A DNA stretch of 64,000 bases from an uncultured Clostridia bacterium. GTDB lineage: Bacteria > Bacillota > Clostridia > Christensenellales > UBA1242. Below, in pieces: positions 46,913 through 55,170 of the stretch. The notes under the pieces were generated by a model that was not told the origin of the DNA, did no database searches, and was given only the letters and a program-made list of their open reading frames with translations. Location of the stretch: contig CAKVFH010000003.1 in NCBI GenBank assembly GCA_934746515.1, forward strand, positions 62,001 through 126,000, read 5' to 3'. The position numbers and the translations under genes were made by a program. The number at the start of each line of letters is the position of its first letter. Within the stretch, counting starts at the first letter, position 1.

Positions 46913-48742
46913 ATGGAAGCAAAAAAGGTTAATATTTTTGCATTTATTATGATTATGGTTATGTGTGCAGTTTCAGTTTTTGTTGGTGTGAACCGAACAG
47001 ATAACACTGCAACAATCAGCGACCAAATTGTGTCAATTTACAAAAAACTTGACACTCTTGATGAAAAGATTGATAACAACAAAGGCAAGTCGGCTTATGA
47101 AGTTGCGCTTGAGCAAGGCTTTACTGGAACGGAAGGTGAATGGCTTTTGTCTTTAAAGGGCGCAAACGGAACAAATGCGATGGCGGCTGTCACAACAAGA
47201 AATATTTATGATTCATATCTTGCAGCTACAAACCAAACTGAATCTACATTTTCTTATGATGATTTTTTGGTGTATTATTATTCTGTTGTTGGAAAATATG
47301 ACACAAAAACAGCAACTCAACTTGCATACTCAACAACAGTTGATATTTGCTATTCATACACAAATTACACATACTATGTTGAGCAAGGCACAGTGTCTAA
47401 CCAAACTGCATACAAAATCAATACTTCAAATTCAGGAAATAAAGGCGGGGTTGCTGCAGGTGCTGGCGTGATTTATAAAATGCTCGACACAGATTCAAAC
47501 AGTCAGCTAGACACAGCATACATTATCACAAACTACCATGTTGCATATCTCGATAACTACAGCAATGACTCAAATTATGTGGTATATTACAATGCAACAG
47601 CAGATAGCTATTTTTTAGGCACAAAGGTTAATGATAGTGATTTGAAAACGGGCTCGACTTCAAATGGCTTGTTTGGTTCGACAACCTACAAATATTTTTT
47701 CCAAAGCGCAATAACAATACCTTCAATTGATGAGTCAATTTCAAAACATTTCTTAAATGGAACAAATAGCGAGTATTATGGCGTTTACTTATACGGCTAT
47801 CAAGAAGCTGAATATAAACTAAATGCAACTTTTGTTGGTGGTTCAGCTGATAATGATATTGCAGTTTTAAAGATTGAAAGAAACAACATTTCAAGCGAAC
47901 TTGCATCAATATTCTTTGATTCAGGCAACTTTGAAGAAGCGGTTCCAGGTGACAGCACAAATCTTGTTGGTGGCGAAGAAGTTATTGCGGTTGGTAATCC
48001 GCTTATTCCAAATATCCAAACAGGCATGACACTTGCCCAGTATGAGCAAGCTTACATTGAATCATTGGTACTTTCAAGCACAAACGGCATTGTGTCATCA
48101 GTTTCAAATAACACTTTGTTTGAATCTTTGATTGATTCAACCGAAACCATTTCTATGCGCTTGATTCGTGTGGATGCGGCAATAAACTCTGGCAATTCTG
48201 GTGGCGGCTTATATGATCTTTATGGTAATTTAGTTGGCATTGTGAATTCTAAAATGGCTTCATCATCAATTGATAATGTTGGTTATGCAATTCCTGTTAA
48301 TGTTGCGACAAGTATTGCGGATCAAGTCATTTCGCAGTGTGATGGAGCAACAAAAACAAGCACAAACACAAGAATAAAAACACTTAAACTTGATAATCTT
48401 GGCTTTAATATCAAAAATGGTGCGTCAAAATCAAAAGTTGTGACAAATTCTGTTTCACAAAAAGAATGGCGCGTTTCATATAATGTTTTGGTTAAAAATT
48501 TAAGTGCGTCAAGTGTGGCTTATGCTAGTGGTCTTCTAAATGACGACATAATCAAAGAAGTTTCTTTTGCGGGCAATACTTATAGTGCTGAAAATTATTT
48601 CAACTTAAGTTATGAGCTTAATGATTTGCTTTTGAATCTAGATTTAAGTTGCGAGCAAATTTCATTTAAGGTTGTGAGAATGGGCGTAGAAGAAACGGTG
48701 ACAATTTCGCTTAATAGTTCATGTTTTGCTGAAATATGTTAA
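46913..48742 (+). CDS. membrane-anchored HtrA-like serine protease with surface-type N-terminal module
   Basis: A 610-residue protein with one N-terminal membrane helix (about residues 8-26) and the rest outside. A module reading SAYEVALEQGFTGTEGEW followed by LKGANGTN resembles short repeats seen in phage tail and surface proteins next to collagen-like stretches. The trypsin-like domain has His in TNYHVAYL (near 209), Asp in DNDIAVLKI (near 315) and Ser in INSGNSGGGL (near 428), plus a PDZ-like C-terminus. Loops between the catalytic residues are long and rich in Tyr, Asn and Ser. ATG 46913 has AAAGGAGAATTT. Confidence 0.87.
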   Translation: MEAKKVNIFAFIMIMVMCAVSVFVGVNRTDNTATISDQIVSIYKKLDTLDEKIDNNKGKSAYEVALEQGFTGTEGEWLLSLKGANGTNAMAAVTTRNIYDSYLAATNQTESTFSYDDFLVYYYSVVGKYDTKTATQLAYSTTVDICYSYTNYTYYVEQGTVSNQTAYKINTSNSGNKGGVAAGAGVIYKMLDTDSNSQLDTAYIITNYHVAYLDNYSNDSNYVVYYNATADSYFLGTKVNDSDLKTGSTSNGLFGSTTYKYFFQSAITIPSIDESISKHFLNGTNSEYYGVYLYGYQEAEYKLNATFVGGSADNDIAVLKIERNNISSELASIFFDSGNFEEAVPGDSTNLVGGEEVIAVGNPLIPNIQTGMTLAQYEQAYIESLVLSSTNGIVSSVSNNTLFESLIDSTETISMRLIRVDAAINSGNSGGGLYDLYGNLVGIVNSKMASSSIDNVGYAIPVNVATSIADQVISQCDGATKTSTNTRIKTLKLDNLGFNIKNGASKSKVVTNSVSQKEWRVSYNVLVKNLSASSVAYASGLLNDDIIKEVSFAGNTYSAENYFNLSYELNDLLLNLDLSCEQISFKVVRMGVEETVTISLNSSCFAEIC

Positions 48743-48830
48743 TGCTGTGATTGCGAAGCTTTAAAGCTAATTAAAAAAAGCTTTTCAAAAAAAGATTATT
48801 TAATAATTTACAGATAAAAATTTAATTTAA

Positions 48831-48860
48831 GGCAGTTTTTCGGAACTGTCTTTTTCTTTT
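48831..48860 (+). terminator. terminator after the HtrA-like gene
   Basis: GGCAGTT/AACTGTC 7-bp stem with loop TTTCGG, followed by T-rich sequence. Confidence 0.85.
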
Positions 48861-48998
48861 GCAAAACAAAATTTGGGGTAGCAAAACAAAGCTAAATGTC
48901 AGAAAACAAGAATAGACAAAACAAGCATTATTATTACAATTTCTCCAAATTCTTGCGGGAATTAGTGTGATATCATTGTTTTAGCAAGGAGGAAATGT

Positions 48999-49310
48999 AT
49001 GGATATTAGTTACAAGACAGAGAATGGTGGCATTTGCGCAGAACTTTCTGGCGAACTTGATGAATATTCAGCTGAATATGTCAGATTGTCGCTCGATGAT
49101 TTGCTTAATAAGAATCTAAATGCAAAAAAATTGGTGCTAGATTTTTCTGGTGTGTCTTTTATGGACAGCACCGGTATAGGAATGCTTTTGGGGAGATACA
49201 ATAAGTTTGCAAAAAACGACATCAGTCTATATATAAAAAATCCAACTTCTTATGTTAATAGAATTTTTGAAATGACAGGAATATATCAAATTATTCCAAA
49301 AGTATGTTAA
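48999..49310 (+). CDS. spoIIAA: anti-sigma F factor antagonist SpoIIAA
   Basis: A 103-residue STAS-domain protein. The phosphorylatable Ser lies in SFMDSTGIGMLLGRY. When dephosphorylated it frees sigma F from SpoIIAB in the forespore. GCAAGGAGGAAATGT precedes the ATG. It is first in a three-gene operon. No convincing sigma-H promoter was found by eye in the 250 bp upstream. Confidence 0.95.
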   Translation: MDISYKTENGGICAELSGELDEYSAEYVRLSLDDLLNKNLNAKKLVLDFSGVSFMDSTGIGMLLGRYNKFAKNDISLYIKNPTSYVNRIFEMTGIYQIIPKVC

Positions 49311-49321
49311 AGGAGAATTTA

Positions 49322-49747
49322 ATGGAAAATAACAATTATTTTAAACTTGAATTTGAGGCAAAAAATATCAACGAAGGTTTTGCAAGGGGAGTTGTTGCAA
49401 TGTTTGCAAGTCAGCTTTCGCCAACTGTTTCCGAGATTAGTGATATCAAAACTGCAGTGTCGGAAGCGGTTACAAATTCAATTGTCCATGGCTACAACGG
49501 CAAGGGTGGAAAAATTATTTTAGAGTCTAAAATTGACGGTAATAAGCTTGATGTTACCGTCACAGACTTTGGTGTAGGCATTGATGATATCGACATGGCT
49601 CTTCAGCCATTTTTCACCAGCAAAGCGGATGAAGAACACTCAGGCATGGGCTTTACGCTTATGGATTCATTTATGAATAATTTGACTGTTGAACCAAATA
49701 AACCAAGCGGACTCATTGTTCGCATGCAAAAGGTGATAAAGAAATAA
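49322..49747 (+). CDS. spoIIAB: anti-sigma F factor / kinase SpoIIAB
   Basis: A 141-residue GHKL-type kinase that binds sigma F and phosphorylates SpoIIAA. ATP-site motifs: AVSEAVTNSIVHGY (N box), VTDFGVGIDD (G1) and HSGMGFTLMDSF (G2). ATG 49322 has AAAGGAGAATTTA upstream; the open frame begins slightly earlier inside the end of spoIIAA. The stop overlaps the sigF start by one base. Confidence 0.95.
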   Translation: MENNNYFKLEFEAKNINEGFARGVVAMFASQLSPTVSEISDIKTAVSEAVTNSIVHGYNGKGGKIILESKIDGNKLDVTVTDFGVGIDDIDMALQPFFTSKADEEHSGMGFTLMDSFMNNLTVEPNKPSGLIVRMQKVIKK

Positions 49748-50484
49748 TGGAAATCTATAAACCAATTAACACAAACGAGATAAACGAGCTTATTGCTTTG
49801 TCAAAAAAAGGCGATAATGAAGCGACTGAAAAATTGGTTCAAGGTAATTTTCCGTTAATAAAGGCGATAGTTAAAAACTATTTAAACAAAGGTGTTGAAT
49901 ATGACGATCTTTATCAGCTGGGCTGTGTTGGCTTTTTAAAAGCTATAAAAAACTTTGACGAAAGTGTTGGTGTGAAGTTTTCAACCTATGCTGTTCCTAT
50001 GATTGCTGGAGAAATTAAACGATTTTTGCGCGATGATGGAATGATTAAAGTTTCAAGGTCAATTAAATCGCTAGCAATAAAGATTAGGGCATATAACGAG
50101 CAAATTAAAGCTGAAGGAAAAGAACCACTGCATGTAGATGAGATTGCAAAACATTTTAATGTTGAAATTGAAGATGTAGTTGTTGCGCTCGATTCAAGTC
50201 AACAAGTTTTGTCTATACAAGCAAAAATTGATGAAGATGATCCAAACAGTCAGAGCATTATTGACAAAATTGCAGTGAACGACAAGAGCGATGAGATGCT
50301 TGACAAGTTTATCTTGAAAAATGAAATCTTAAAACTTCCAGAAAAAGAGCGAAAAATAATTTTGCTTCGTTATTTCAGGGGAAAAACACAAGGTGAAGTT
50401 GCAGAAATTATGCAAATTTCACAAGTTCAAGTTTCAAGAATTGAATCAAAAATTATCGAAACGCTCAAGAAAAAATTGATATAA
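49747..50484 (+). CDS. sigF: RNA polymerase forespore sigma factor F
   Basis: A 245-residue sigma-70 family protein. Region 2 contains YDDLYQLGCVGFLKAIKNFD and FSTYAVPMIAGEIKRFLRDD. Region 3 follows, and region 4 has LPEKERKIILLRYFRGKTQG with AEIMQISQVQVSRIE. It is the first forespore-specific sigma factor and shows that the organism can form endospores. It completes the spoIIAA-AB-AC operon by TAATG coupling. Confidence 0.96.
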   Translation: MEIYKPINTNEINELIALSKKGDNEATEKLVQGNFPLIKAIVKNYLNKGVEYDDLYQLGCVGFLKAIKNFDESVGVKFSTYAVPMIAGEIKRFLRDDGMIKVSRSIKSLAIKIRAYNEQIKAEGKEPLHVDEIAKHFNVEIEDVVVALDSSQQVLSIQAKIDEDDPNSQSIIDKIAVNDKSDEMLDKFILKNEILKLPEKERKIILLRYFRGKTQGEVAEIMQISQVQVSRIESKIIETLKKKLI

Positions 50485-50646
50485 CATTGCATAATTCGTT
50501 ATTTTTGCAAATACACTTTATTAAGAAATTGGTCAAAAAATTCCACTTGACAAAATACGACGCTTTTAGATTAAATTTTATTATTTTAAACACATTAGGT
50601 TTTGTTGAAAATGGAATTTTAAGACTACAATAAAGGAGTAATTTGT

Positions 50647-51417
50647 ATGAAGATACTGTGTTCGAAAATAGGGACAACGACGAAAATATTATCTTTATCA
50701 CTGATTGCAATTATATTGGCTACTATAATTTTTGTGACAAGCACCGGCTCGCTATATTTTGGCTATTCATATAGACTTGTTCCAATATATTCAGTGGAAA
50801 CCAGTGAGAAAAAAGTTGCACTAACATTTGATGCAGCATGGGGTTCAGATAAAACCTTGAAGATTGTTGAAATTTTGAATAATGCAGGCATAAAGGGAAC
50901 TTTCTTTTTGGTTGGATTTTGGATTGAACAAAATGAAGATAAGGTTAAAGCAATTTCAGATGCAGGCTTTGATATTGGCACACATTCAAGCACTCATCCA
51001 AAAATGAGCACCTTGTCTCAAGACAAAATGAAAGAAGAACTTAAACTTTCAATGAACAAAATTGAAAAAATAACGGGCAAACCTGTTAAGTTTTTCAGAC
51101 CGCCTTTTGGTGATTACAGCGACTCGGTTTTAAATGTGGCTACAGGACTAGGGCTCAAAACAATTCAGTGGGATGTCGACACCTTGGATTGGAAAGGACT
51201 ATCTGCAAACGAGATTTTGACAAGAGTTAAACAGAGTGTGAAAAACGGTTCAATTATTCTTTGCCACAACAATTCTGATCATATCTTGGAAGCCTTGCCA
51301 CTAATGATTTCATATCTTTCAAGTCAAGGTTACAAAATGGTGAAAATGTCTGAACTGGTGTACGAAAGTGATTACATAGTTGATAACAACGGATTACAAA
51401 AAATAAAAAAACAATAA
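50647..51417 (+). CDS. pdaB: PdaB-like polysaccharide deacetylase
   Basis: A 256-residue NodB-domain protein with an N-terminal membrane helix (about residues 15-37). The catalytic motif is intact, ALTFDAAWGSDKT, with metal-binding THSSTHPKM and RPPFGDYSD. TFDxxWG is typical of PdaB, needed for spore cortex maintenance. Its place just after the spoIIA operon fits a sporulation role. AAAGGAGTAATTTGT precedes the ATG. Confidence 0.87.
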   Translation: MKILCSKIGTTTKILSLSLIAIILATIIFVTSTGSLYFGYSYRLVPIYSVETSEKKVALTFDAAWGSDKTLKIVEILNNAGIKGTFFLVGFWIEQNEDKVKAISDAGFDIGTHSSTHPKMSTLSQDKMKEELKLSMNKIEKITGKPVKFFRPPFGDYSDSVLNVATGLGLKTIQWDVDTLDWKGLSANEILTRVKQSVKNGSIILCHNNSDHILEALPLMISYLSSQGYKMVKMSELVYESDYIVDNNGLQKIKKQ

Positions 51418-51431
51418 GGAATAAAAGTAAA

Positions 51432-52133
51432 ATGAATAATAGTTCTTATGAAAACAATAATAATGTTTTAATCAAAGGAAAAATTGCGAAGCTTCCAACT
51501 TATTCGCATACAGTCATGGGAGAAGGATTTTTTGAAATGTATGTCGAAGTTAAAAGACTTTCTGATGAAACAGACATTTTGCCAGTTACAATTTCAGAGA
51601 GACTTATTGACGGATTTAATATTGGTGATGAAATCGGAATTTCGGGACAATTCCGTTCATACAACAAACTCGAAGGCGAGAAAAGTAAGTTGATGCTCAC
51701 AATCTTTGTAAAGGAACTTATTAACCCAAATGAAATTTCTGCAGTAAATCAAATTTGCATGATTGGGTATATTTGTAAAGAACCAATCTACAGAACAACT
51801 CCTTTTGGTAGAGAAATTTGTGATGTGTTGTTGGCAGTAAACAGGGCATATAACAAAAGTGATTATTTGCCATGTATTGCTTGGGGCAGAAATGCCAGAT
51901 TTGTAAAAGACCTTGGCATAGGTGAAAAACTTGAAGTTCAAGGCAGAATTCAAAGTCGAAAATATCAGAAAAAAATTTCTGAAACAGAAGTTGAAACAAG
52001 AATTGCTTATGAAATTTCTCTCTCAAGTGTTGTTCTTGCAGAGTCGTCTGAATATGAAAACTACGGCCAATATGAAGCAAGTGAAAACAGAAATTTTGGA
52101 ATTTCTAATGGACATGCTTTTGCAGAAAACTAA
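51432..52133 (+). CDS. tandem-OB-fold single-stranded DNA-binding protein
   Basis: A 233-residue protein with two OB folds. The first (about residues 10-95) contains HTVMGEGFFEMYVEVKRLS; the second (about 105-205) contains MIGYICKEPIYRTTPFGREI and PCIAWGRNARFV, the SSB core. Proteins of this layout occur in Clostridia alongside canonical SSB. A short C-terminal tail lacks the acidic DDDIPF-type tip of SSB, so recruitment of repair proteins is doubtful. Its role may be specialised. Confidence 0.82.
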   Translation: MNNSSYENNNNVLIKGKIAKLPTYSHTVMGEGFFEMYVEVKRLSDETDILPVTISERLIDGFNIGDEIGISGQFRSYNKLEGEKSKLMLTIFVKELINPNEISAVNQICMIGYICKEPIYRTTPFGREICDVLLAVNRAYNKSDYLPCIAWGRNARFVKDLGIGEKLEVQGRIQSRKYQKKISETEVETRIAYEISLSSVVLAESSEYENYGQYEASENRNFGISNGHAFAEN

Positions 52134-52172
52134 CAAAAAAAGAAGCTCTTTTTTAGAGCTTCTAATTTTTAT
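52134..52172. terminator. bidirectional terminator between SSB-like and PlsC-like genes
   Basis: AGAAGCTCT pairs with AGAGCTTCT around a T loop, with A-rich sequence on one side and T-rich on the other, so it works in both directions. Confidence 0.88.
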
Positions 52173-53280
52173 TGATTTTAACTAAATCTTTTATAATTAA
52201 CAGGTTTTCATTGTTATTTCCTTGAAAATAGAACTGATTTGCGTTTTTTGGAATAACTTCCAATGTGTTGTCAAACAAATAATTGACATTTTCAATGTCT
52301 TCATAAAATATTTCGCTATTTTGGTTTGTTAATTGATTTTTTATAATTAGTTTTTCTGGGTAAATTTGTAAAATTACATTAAATTTTGCTGTTTTTTTAC
52401 AATTTTTAGAGAAAAATTGCGTTATTTTATTATATTCAATTATCATGTTTATATCAAAATCTTTTTTCGTTAATGCAGAATATTGGAAGTTTTCAACTTG
52501 ATCAAAATTATTAAATTTTTGTGTGAAAAGAATTTTTCCGTCAGGTGAAAGTTCAAAAGCACTTCCGCAATTTTTGCATTTCACACAAGAAAATTCAGAG
52601 TAAAGTGAAACGAGATTTTCGCAGTTTGGGCAACAGTAAATAATTTTTTCAAGCCCCTGTGCAAGTCGGTTTGATTTTAAATTTATATAGTATTTTGATT
52701 GATATGTTGAAGCCGATGAAGGTGTATAGCTTTGAATTGTTTTTACGATTTCTTTTTCAGATAATCCTTCAAGCATTCGTGGGTGGATTGTTACATTTTG
52801 GCACGAGTAAATTTTTGTGTTTCGATAATTTTCTGCCCAAACTGGAACGGCAAAATATTCACAAGGAAAAGTTAAGAACTTAATATCAAGCTTGGTTTTG
52901 TATAAGAACAATGCTAAATCTTTTGAGATTTGTTCGTTCTCTCCAAACACTGTCGGGAAACTTGCAAGGGGTATTGATACTGAAAAACCAAGTTTTGAAA
53001 GCTCTTGAATTTCGTTTAAAATATTTTCTTTTTCAAGTGGAGAGATTGTTCCATTTTCAATTTTAGAAAAAATATTTTCATTTAAAAATACAAACTTTTT
53101 ATTTAAACATTTTTGAATAAAATTGCGGTCAAGTTTTGATATTTTTGGTGTTACATAAACACATGGCGTGTCATCAAAAATGTCAATTTTATCAAAACTA
53201 TATTTAGACAAAATAATATTGTTAATTATATTAGGCTTTGGAAAGTCAAAGTGTTTTGTGTTTAAGTTTATTTTTTTCAT
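52162..53280 (-). CDS. PlsC-like acyltransferase-fold protein, degenerate, with zinc ribbon
   Basis: A 372-residue protein. Its layout follows a Clostridial lysophospholipid acyltransferase family with a C-terminal zinc ribbon: an acyltransferase-like N-terminus, RNTKIYS and NRLAQGLEKIIYCCPNCENL with CVKCKNCG as the metal site. The catalytic HX4D motif reads KISKLD with Lys for His, and the PEGT-type motif is replaced by SFPTVFGEN. It is therefore probably inactive as an acyltransferase. Assignment is by remembered similarity and moderate. There is no ribosome binding site and TATAAT lies 6 nt before the ATG. Confidence 0.55.
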   Translation of the reverse strand: MKKINLNTKHFDFPKPNIINNIILSKYSFDKIDIFDDTPCVYVTPKISKLDRNFIQKCLNKKFVFLNENIFSKIENGTISPLEKENILNEIQELSKLGFSVSIPLASFPTVFGENEQISKDLALFLYKTKLDIKFLTFPCEYFAVPVWAENYRNTKIYSCQNVTIHPRMLEGLSEKEIVKTIQSYTPSSASTYQSKYYINLKSNRLAQGLEKIIYCCPNCENLVSLYSEFSCVKCKNCGSAFELSPDGKILFTQKFNNFDQVENFQYSALTKKDFDINMIIEYNKITQFFSKNCKKTAKFNVILQIYPEKLIIKNQLTNQNSEIFYEDIENVNYLFDNTLEVIPKNANQFYFQGNNNENLLIIKDLVKINKN

Positions 53281-53286
53281 ATATTT

Positions 53287-53314
53287 ATTATATACAATTA
53301 TTTTTTAAAACCAA
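53287..53314 (-). promoter_or_regulatory. promoter of the PlsC-like gene, leaderless
   Basis: On the minus strand TTGGTT-N16-TATAAT ends 6 nt before the ATG at 53280, so the transcript should begin at the start codon. Confidence 0.6.
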
Positions 53315-53323
53315 AATAATTAT

Positions 53324-53352
53324 TTGGTGAAATTGGTTAAATATATTATAAT
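53324..53352 (+). promoter_or_regulatory. promoter of the alpha-oxoamine synthase gene
   Basis: TTGGTG (53324-53329) and TATAAT (53347-53352) are 17 bp apart. It lies back to back with the minus-strand promoter of the PlsC-like gene. Confidence 0.6.
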
Positions 53353-53380
53353 ATTATTATACTTTTATTAGGAGAAAACT

Positions 53381-54568
53381 ATGGACCTTTTTCAGAAATG
53401 TAAAGATTTTAAACTTGCCGAGCAAATAAAAGAAGCAGGCATTTACCCTTATTTTCACACACTTGAATCAAAACAAGACACTGTTGTAAATATGGAAGGT
53501 GGAAGAAAAATTATGATCGGTTCAAACAACTATCAAGGTTTGACAAGCGATCCAAGAGTTATAGAAGCAGCTGTTGAAGCTACAAAAAAATATGGAACTG
53601 GATGTTCTGGTTCAAGATTTTTGAACGGAACAACAGATCTTCACATTCAGCTTGAAAAGGAACTTGCTGAGTTTTTAGGCAAGGAAGATTGTGTAACAAT
53701 GGGCAGTGGTTTCCAAACAAATCTTGGTGTTATTTCAGCAATTGCTGGCAGAAAAGATTATATTTTCTGCGACAAAGAAAACCATGCGTCAATTTATGAC
53801 GGTTGCAGACTTTCTTATGCAACAATGGTTCGTTTCAACCACCTTGACTACGATGAACTTGAAAGAAAAATTCAAGAAGTTCCAGAAGACGCCGGCATTT
53901 TGATTATCACAGACGGCATTTTTTCAATGACTGGTGATATTTGTGACTTGCCAAGACTTGTTGAAATTAAGAAAAAATATGGTGCAAGACTTATGGTTGA
54001 TGATGCACATGCTTTTGGTGTTCTCGGAAAAACCGGTGCAGGAACTGCAGAGTATTTCAACTTGACTGATGATGTGGATTTGATTTACGGAACATTCTCA
54101 AAATCACTTGCTTCAATGGGTGGTTATTGCGGATGTTCGCACGAAGTTGCTGAATACATTCGTCACACATCTCGTCCATTTATTTTCAGTGCATCAATCA
54201 CTCCAGCATCACTTGCAGCAACACTTGAAGCTTTGCACATCATCAAAGCCGAACCAGAAAGAGTTGCACATTTAACAGAAGTTGCAGAGCACATGAGAAA
54301 GTTTTTGAGAGAAAGGGGAATTAAATTTGCTGACAGCAAAGCTCCAATCATTGCACTTTTCACCTACGACCAAGATGTTACTCTTAAGGTTTGCAAAAGA
54401 TTGTTTGAAGAAGGTGTTTACGCAAATCCTGTTTTGCCACCAGCAACACCACCAGGACAATGCTTGGTTAGAACAACTTACACCGCAACTCACACTGATG
54501 AAGTTTTGAAAGAAGCCGCTGACATCATTGCAAAAGTATTTAACGAGTTTGGCTTGATTGAAAAATAG
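53381..54568 (+). CDS. alpha-oxoamine synthase, serine palmitoyltransferase-like
   Basis: A 395-residue PLP-dependent enzyme of the fold-type I group that condenses an amino acid with an acyl-CoA. It shows GSNNYQGLTSDPRVIEA, GTGCSGSRFLNGTTDLH, VDDAHAFGVLGKTGAG and the PLP-binding Lys in GTFSKSLASMGGY. The segments around SRFLNGTTDLHIQLE and FIFSASITPASLAATLEALH resemble bacterial serine palmitoyltransferases such as those of Bacteroides. Alternatives are 2-amino-3-ketobutyrate CoA ligase and 8-amino-7-oxononanoate synthase. No partner genes of sphingolipid or biotin synthesis are in the window. AGGAGAAAACT precedes the ATG. Confidence 0.85.
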   Translation: MDLFQKCKDFKLAEQIKEAGIYPYFHTLESKQDTVVNMEGGRKIMIGSNNYQGLTSDPRVIEAAVEATKKYGTGCSGSRFLNGTTDLHIQLEKELAEFLGKEDCVTMGSGFQTNLGVISAIAGRKDYIFCDKENHASIYDGCRLSYATMVRFNHLDYDELERKIQEVPEDAGILIITDGIFSMTGDICDLPRLVEIKKKYGARLMVDDAHAFGVLGKTGAGTAEYFNLTDDVDLIYGTFSKSLASMGGYCGCSHEVAEYIRHTSRPFIFSASITPASLAATLEALHIIKAEPERVAHLTEVAEHMRKFLRERGIKFADSKAPIIALFTYDQDVTLKVCKRLFEEGVYANPVLPPATPPGQCLVRTTYTATHTDEVLKEAADIIAKVFNEFGLIEK

Positions 54569-54605
54569 TTGTTGGTGATGAAAGATTTTAATCTTATAAA
54601 AATTA

Positions 54606-54640
54606 AAAAATCATATTAGATTCACTAATATGATTTTTGT
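54606..54640 (+). terminator. terminator after the alpha-oxoamine synthase
   Basis: AAAAATCATATTA/TAATATGATTTTT 13-bp perfect stem with loop GATTCAC. Confidence 0.92.
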
Positions 54641-54675
54641 TTGCTAAAATTGATAGCAAAAGCTTGAGTAAATTT

Positions 54676-54718
54676 ATTGTTTTTAGCTAAAGCCGGGGAG
54701 AACTTTAGTTCGGTCTGT
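54676..54718. repeat. partial upstream copy of the 165-bp repeat
   Basis: This 42-bp stretch, from ATTGTTTTTAGC to TTCGGTCTG, is nearly identical to the middle of the 165-bp units (54886 and 55051). It then diverges. Confidence 0.8.
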
Positions 54719-54744
54719 TTGAAAAATAAAAATCTAAAAGAAAT

Positions 54745-54838
54745 GATATTGTTCATTGCGTGGCAATATCACTGAACCGACAGGTTCAATTTCATTAAAA
54801 ACAAAAAGGGAAGTCAAAAGACATTCCCTTTGTTTTTT
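54745..54838. other. structured non-coding stretch with hairpins
   Basis: Contains GATATTG/CAATATC and GAACC/GGTTC hairpins. These are followed by AAAGGGAA-GTC/GACATTCCCTTT with a T run, a terminator-like element at 54805-54838. No open frame is present. Confidence 0.55.
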
Positions 54839-54840
54839 TA

Positions 54841-55170
54841 TGGCAGGGGTGGAAGGGGCGACGCGTGAAGAAAACAATCCGGTGGATTGTTTTTAGCCAA
54901 AGCCAGGGAGAACTTTAGTTCGGTCTGGCCGACAGGCTCGAACCTGTGGGGTGAGATTCCAAAAGGAATAAAAGAAAAAGGCTGTCAAGCGACAGTCTTT
55001 TAGTTTGGCAGGGGTGGAAGGGGCGACGCGTGAAGAAAACAATCCGGTGGATTGTTTTTAGCTAAAGCCGGGGAGAACTTTAGTTCGGTCTGGCCGACAG
55101 GCTCGAACCCGTGGGGTGAGATTCCAAAAGGAATAAAAGAAAAAGGCTGTCAAGCGACAGTCTTTTAGTT
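54841..55170. repeat. two tandem 165-bp units, each with a tRNA-Trp 3'-end copy
   Basis: Units start at 54841 and 55006 and differ at only a few bases. Each begins with the sequence TGGCAGGGGTGGAAGG, identical to the 3' end of the adjacent tRNA-Trp gene (minus strand) that starts exactly one period later at 55171. Each unit holds the hairpins AAAACAATCC/GGATTGTTTT, GCCAG/CTGGC with inner GAAC/GTTC, ACAGG/CCTGT, and GGCTGTC/GACAGTC. Read on the minus strand, the last one plus its T tract is the terminator of tRNA-Trp. Confidence 0.92.
55138..55168 (-). terminator. terminator of tRNA-Trp
   Basis: On the minus strand AAAGACTGTC-GCTT-GACAGCCTTTTT follows the tRNA 3' end directly. A second copy lies one repeat period (165 bp) further left. 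Confidence 0.85.

Noticed and set aside
50485..50646. Additional small gene or terminator after sigF
   Set aside because: No open frame with a ribosome binding site and no convincing hairpin with a T tract were seen.
54920..54960. A second tRNA gene from the TTCGAG hairpin in the 165-bp unit
   Set aside because: The loop has six bases, and no acceptor, D or anticodon arms can be folded around it.
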